Assembly (NCBI GenBank): GCA_019058135.1
Contig: JAHLWE010000260.1
Location: 1 to 17,599 of the forward strand
DNA: 17,599 bases
Direction of reading: 5' to 3'
Source: Promethearchaeota archaeon
Lineage (GTDB): Archaea; Asgardarchaeota; Lokiarchaeia; Sigyniarchaeales; SOKP01
In this document: piece by piece, positions 14,882-17,599 of the stretch
Position numbering within the stretch: the first letter of the stretch is position 1
Layout: each line of letters opens with the position of its first letter
Translations under genes and position numbers: made by a program
The notes under the pieces: generated by a model
What the model saw: the letters and a program-made list of their open reading frames with translations, nothing else
Told to the model about the DNA's origin: nothing
Database searches by the model: none

Positions 14882-15109
14882 AAAAATTGCATAAATGTTA
14901 GTTTTTTTATTGATCAAGATCAAAAATTTTCATTGATGTTTTTAAAAACGGTAATATATGAAACTAGAAAAACAATTTATAATTTCAATTATACTTTATT
15001 TTAAGGAATACAATAGAAGAAAAATCAATTTATATGATTATAACTAGTTTAATAAATTCATTCTGGCAGATTTATAATCTTAAAAAATTTAAATTGATAT
15101 TGATAATAA

Positions 15110-15117
15110 TATTTAAA
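15110..15117 (+). promoter_or_regulatory. TATA box for the cyclodeaminase-family gene
   Basis: TATTTAAA centred about 26 bases before ATG 15139. It supports that ATG rather than the in-frame ATG at 15151, and implies a leaderless mRNA. Confidence 0.4.
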
Positions 15118-15138
15118 TCCCCTTAAAGAGAGAAATAT

Positions 15139-16107
15139 ATGAATAAAAAAATGAGTAAAATAATAAAATTAGAACAAATTAAAGAAATTTTGAAATCAAT
15201 TGATCCGATACAAAAAATTGAAGAAGGATTTGTTGCTTATTCTCAGGGTAAAGTAGTAGTACCCCCGATTGGTGAAATGATTTTTGAGAATCCTCCGGGT
15301 GATTGCCATATTAAATACGGATATATTAAAGGAGATGACTATTATATTATTAAAATTGCTGCTGGTTTTTACGATAATCCAAAAATAGGGCTCCCCGGAT
15401 ATAGTGGGCTTATGCTGTTATTTAGTCAAAAAACAGGAGAATTAATTTGCATTTTACTTGATGAGGGGCATCTTACCAATGTGAGAACTGCGGCTGCGGG
15501 TGCAGTTGTAGCTAAATATATGGCTCCAAAAAAGGTTCATCGAATAGGAATTGTTGGCCCTGGCGTTCAGGGAAGAATGCAGCTACAATATTTAAAAACT
15601 ATTATAGATTGTAAGGATGTTATTGTCTGTGGCATAACACAACAGGAAATAGATGCATACAAAAAAGATATGAGCCCATTAGGTTATAATATTAAAACGA
15701 CTTTAAATACAGAGGATGTAACTTCGACTTGTAATCTTATCGTCACATGTACGCCTTCAAAGACTCCGTTGATATATGCGGATCAAATCCAGAAAGGCAC
15801 TCATATCACAGCTATGGGATCGGATACTCCTGAAAAACAAGAGTTAGATTCCGCAATCTTAAAAAAAGCAGATAGGGTTATAGTTGACAGCATCGATCAG
15901 TCTAAATCACGTGGGGAATGTTTTCGTGCAATGAAAAATGGTATGATTAAAAAGGAAGATTTAATTGAATTAGGAGTTATGATTTCTAATAAAACATTGC
16001 AACGTGCTTCAGATGAAGAGATTACCGTTGCAGATTTAACCGGAGTAGCTGTTCAAGATATTCAAATTTCAAAAGCAGTATATGAAGCTTTATTTTCTAA
16101 TAGTTAG
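15139..16107 (+). CDS. Ornithine cyclodeaminase / mu-crystallin family NAD(P)-dependent protein
   Basis: A 322-residue member of the family that includes ornithine cyclodeaminase, archaeal alanine dehydrogenase and ketimine reductases. Visible motifs: YIIKIAAGFYDNP (~68-80, substrate-binding Lys), GLPGYSGLMLLF (~84), LLDEGHLTNVRTAAAGAVVAKYMAP (~106-130, the family signature), the Rossmann motif GIVGPGVQGRMQLQYL (~137-152), VTCTPS (~203) and GSDTPEKQELD (~228-238, with the conserved Asp). The C-terminal ITVADLTGVAVQDI is also typical. All catalytic positions look intact. Which reaction it performs (proline formation, reductive amination or imine reduction) cannot be settled. The adjacent aminotransferase suggests amino-acid or imine metabolism. 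A TATA box 26 bases upstream fixes ATG 15139 as start. Confidence 0.87.
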   Translation: MNKKMSKIIKLEQIKEILKSIDPIQKIEEGFVAYSQGKVVVPPIGEMIFENPPGDCHIKYGYIKGDDYYIIKIAAGFYDNPKIGLPGYSGLMLLFSQKTGELICILLDEGHLTNVRTAAAGAVVAKYMAPKKVHRIGIVGPGVQGRMQLQYLKTIIDCKDVIVCGITQQEIDAYKKDMSPLGYNIKTTLNTEDVTSTCNLIVTCTPSKTPLIYADQIQKGTHITAMGSDTPEKQELDSAILKKADRVIVDSIDQSKSRGECFRAMKNGMIKKEDLIELGVMISNKTLQRASDEEITVADLTGVAVQDIQISKAVYEALFSNS

Positions 16108-16114
16108 GAGTGAT
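16106..16114 (+). promoter_or_regulatory. Orphan ribosome-site-like sequence
   Basis: AGGAGTGAT, nearly the full archaeal Shine-Dalgarno, overlaps the stop of the cyclodeaminase-family gene. No start codon follows within normal spacing; the next gene starts 50 bases further on. It may be the relic of a lost or displaced start. Confidence 0.3.
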
Positions 16115-16164
16115 AAAATTTTATAATAAATTAAATTGAGAAAAAAGAAAAAAGAGAAAATTTC

Positions 16165-17277
16165 ATGAAATTAGAAGAATTTATGCTTGAAAGAACCCAA
16201 TCATTATGGGAAAATACAGTTAAATATAATTTGACTGAAAGTGGTGTTCACCCTTATTCACTAAAAGAGTTGTTAAACGAAGATGAATTAGAAAAAATAC
16301 TTACTATGCGACTTGGATATGGTCAGACAAATGGTCCCATAGAATTAAGAAAAACAATTAGTTCTTTATATCCTGGGGCAGATTTAGATAATGTTTTAGT
16401 GACAAATGGTTCTGCTGAAGCAAATTTTTTAACCATATGGAGCCTTTTAGAACCAAATGATGAATTAATATTCATGTTGCCAAACTATATGCAGATTTTT
16501 GGACTTGCTCGTTCTTTTGGGGTTAATATTAAACCCTTTCATCTAAAAGAAGAATTAAATTGGCAACCTGATATCGATGAATTAAAATCTCAAATAACAC
16601 TCAAAACAAAAATGATTGCCATCTGTAATCCGAATAATCCCACAGGGGCCGTATTAAGTAAAGAAGCAATGAAGGCTATTGTTCATTTAGCAAGAAAGGC
16701 AAATATTTGGTTATATGTTGATGAAATATACCGTGGTGCAGAATTAAGTGGTAAGGAAACACCTACTTTTTGGGGACAATATGAAAAAGTTATTGTTAAC
16801 GGCGGACTCGCTAAAGCCTATGCGCTTCAAGGTTTAAGGATTGGTTGGTTGGTTGGACCAAAAAAGTTTATTGAGAAAGCATGGAGTTATAGTGATTATA
16901 CAACTATTGCTACAAACCTTATTAGCCAACGAGTTGCAACTTTAGTTTTGCAACCCGAATTAAGGAAGAAAGTATTAAGTCGTAATCGAAAATTGTTGAG
17001 TGGAAATTTAGGTACTTTAGTGGAATGGGTTAAAAAACATAAGGATCTCTTTCATTTTATACCCCCGCATGCAGGAGGTATGGCATTTTTGCGGTATAAT
17101 ATAAAAATCAATTCCACAGAACTCTCCACTAAACTCAGAGAAGAAAAGGATGTTTTTGTTGTAGCCGGCGACTGTTTCGGGATGGACAACTATATACGCC
17201 TTGGTATTGGTTCTGAAAAAAAATATTTTTTAGCTGGTTTAGACCTAATTGATGAATTGTTTCGAGAAATTAGTTGA
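16165..17277 (+). CDS. Class I/II (fold type I) PLP-dependent aminotransferase
   Basis: A 370-residue aminotransferase of the aspartate-aminotransferase fold. Visible landmarks: LGYGQTNGPIELRKTI (~50-65), VTNGSAEANFLTI (~79-91, cofactor phosphate loop), PNYMQIFGL (~106, ring-stacking Tyr), ICNPNNPTG (~153-161), YVDEIYRGAEL (Asp186 and Tyr189), NGGLAKAYALQGLRIGW (K217 as the Schiff-base lysine, R225 for phosphate), and NYIRLGIG (~344-351, the carboxylate-binding Arg). Every catalytic residue is present, so an active enzyme is likely. Substrate is unknown; distant relatives include aspartate, alanine and amino-acid-biosynthetic aminotransferases. It follows the cyclodeaminase-family gene by 57 bases with no terminator, so the two probably form one transcript, and together could interconvert an amino acid, its keto acid and a cyclic imine. 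No good ribosome site precedes the ATG. Confidence 0.88.
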   Translation: MKLEEFMLERTQSLWENTVKYNLTESGVHPYSLKELLNEDELEKILTMRLGYGQTNGPIELRKTISSLYPGADLDNVLVTNGSAEANFLTIWSLLEPNDELIFMLPNYMQIFGLARSFGVNIKPFHLKEELNWQPDIDELKSQITLKTKMIAICNPNNPTGAVLSKEAMKAIVHLARKANIWLYVDEIYRGAELSGKETPTFWGQYEKVIVNGGLAKAYALQGLRIGWLVGPKKFIEKAWSYSDYTTIATNLISQRVATLVLQPELRKKVLSRNRKLLSGNLGTLVEWVKKHKDLFHFIPPHAGGMAFLRYNIKINSTELSTKLREEKDVFVVAGDCFGMDNYIRLGIGSEKKYFLAGLDLIDELFREIS

Positions 17278-17310
17278 ATTATTAAGAAGATGGAGAAAGG
17301 ATTTTCGTTT

Positions 17311-17599
17311 TTATTTATTGGATTCTAGCTTATTCCTATTTACATTTTTTATTCTTGAAAAAAAGTCTTTTGGAGGAGTTGCGTTAAATAAAAAGATATC
17401 CGTTACCGTTTTTCTAAATTCTAAATCGTTTTCAGCCAATTTAAAAATTGTATTTAGATTGCTCCCCTCTTTTTCATAATAAAAATCAGGAAGTGATCGC
17501 TTTAATTTAAAATTCCTAATTATTTTTTTTATATTTTCATTAAACTTGTATTTTTTTAGTGTCTTTTCTGAGAAATCTTATATTTCAAAAGCATTTACA
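17311..17599 (-). pseudogene. Edge-truncated coding remnant with an in-frame stop
   Basis: On the minus strand, 88 sense codons (17577-17314) end at TAA 17313-17311. Their composition looks coding: FSEKTLKKYKF, IKKIIRNFKLKRSLPDFYYEKEG, LAENDLEFRKTVTDIFLF, PPKDFFSRIKN. No ATG, GTG or early TTG opens this frame. It is preceded in frame by TAA (17580-17578), and beyond that the frame continues as VNAFEI to the window edge. The simplest reading is the 3' end of a gene broken by a nonsense mutation, or a read error, with the rest outside the window. I do not recognise the family. The rest of 17278-17599 holds nothing else that I can support. Confidence 0.35.

Larger units (their letters stand above)
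14542..15138. other. AT-rich gap without a credible gene
   Basis: About 600 bases with stops in all frames apart from a 64-codon minus-strand frame that merely follows the fold-back element. It contains that element (14737-14881), two adjacent GATCAA sites at 14911-14924 and the promoter of the gene at 15139. I see nothing else in it. Confidence 0.6.

Noticed and set aside
14729..14923. 64-codon minus-strand frame in the gene desert
   Set aside because: It lies across the fold-back element; its F/K/I-rich content follows from the A/T tracts, and it has no ribosome site.
17249..17479. 76-codon plus-strand frame overlapping the aminotransferase end
   Set aside because: Low-complexity F/L/S content. 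The opposite strand of the same stretch reads much more like protein.
1..17599. tRNA, rRNA, CRISPR array or insertion sequence
   Set aside because: No cloverleaf-like GC-rich segment, no regularly spaced repeats and no transposase frame were found on either strand by eye.

Overview
The window is AT-rich (roughly 30% G+C by eye) and reads as archaeal. It has GGTGA/GAGGTGA-type ribosome sites, TATA boxes about 26-28 bases ahead of apparently leaderless starts, T-rich terminators without hairpins, a GTP-type PEP carboxykinase, and a heterodisulfide-reductase (Hdr) gene cluster. A single WD40 propeller and a free-standing Cdc48/p97 N-domain point to an Asgard (Lokiarchaeia-like) archaeon. That placement is inference.

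Layout. 1-229 (-): 5' end of a PEP carboxykinase. 432-2044 (-): a metV-metF pair (copy 1). 2045-2649: a 605-base divergent regulatory region rich in GATC. 2650-10891 (+): one apparent operon of FrhB-like protein, tandem HdrA-HdrA-MvhD fusion, HdrC, HdrB, MetV copy 2, MetF copy 2 and an Lrp/AsnC regulator, closed by a T-rich terminator. 10962-11498 (+): SAM methyltransferase. 11615-12421 (+): a decayed or repurposed MetF-fold protein with no standard start codon at its expected 5' end. 12455-13396 (+): WD40 propeller, meeting tail-to-tail a lone Cdc48 N-domain gene (13393-13971, -). 14064-14541 (-): a 112-residue unknown protein preceded by a possible 41-residue one. 14542-15138: no gene seen, but a ~145-base fold-back element. 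15139-17277 (+): an ornithine-cyclodeaminase/mu-crystallin family protein and a class I/II aminotransferase. 17311-17599 (-): edge-truncated coding remnant with an in-frame stop.

How it may work. The central operon has the part list of a flavin-based electron-bifurcating or -confurcating methylene-tetrahydrofolate (or methylene-tetrahydromethanopterin) reductase. MetF is the catalytic flavoprotein and MetV its Fe-S/zinc partner. HdrB and HdrC relay electrons, HdrA (two FAD modules plus several ferredoxin sites) is the bifurcating core, and MvhD and FrhB are electron ports. FrhB suggests F420H2 or ferredoxin as partner where the Moorella complex uses NADH. The operon ends with its own Lrp-type regulator, and a second metVF pair lies divergently across the shared upstream region. 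The downstream half looks unrelated to one-carbon metabolism apart from the degenerate MetF-like gene.
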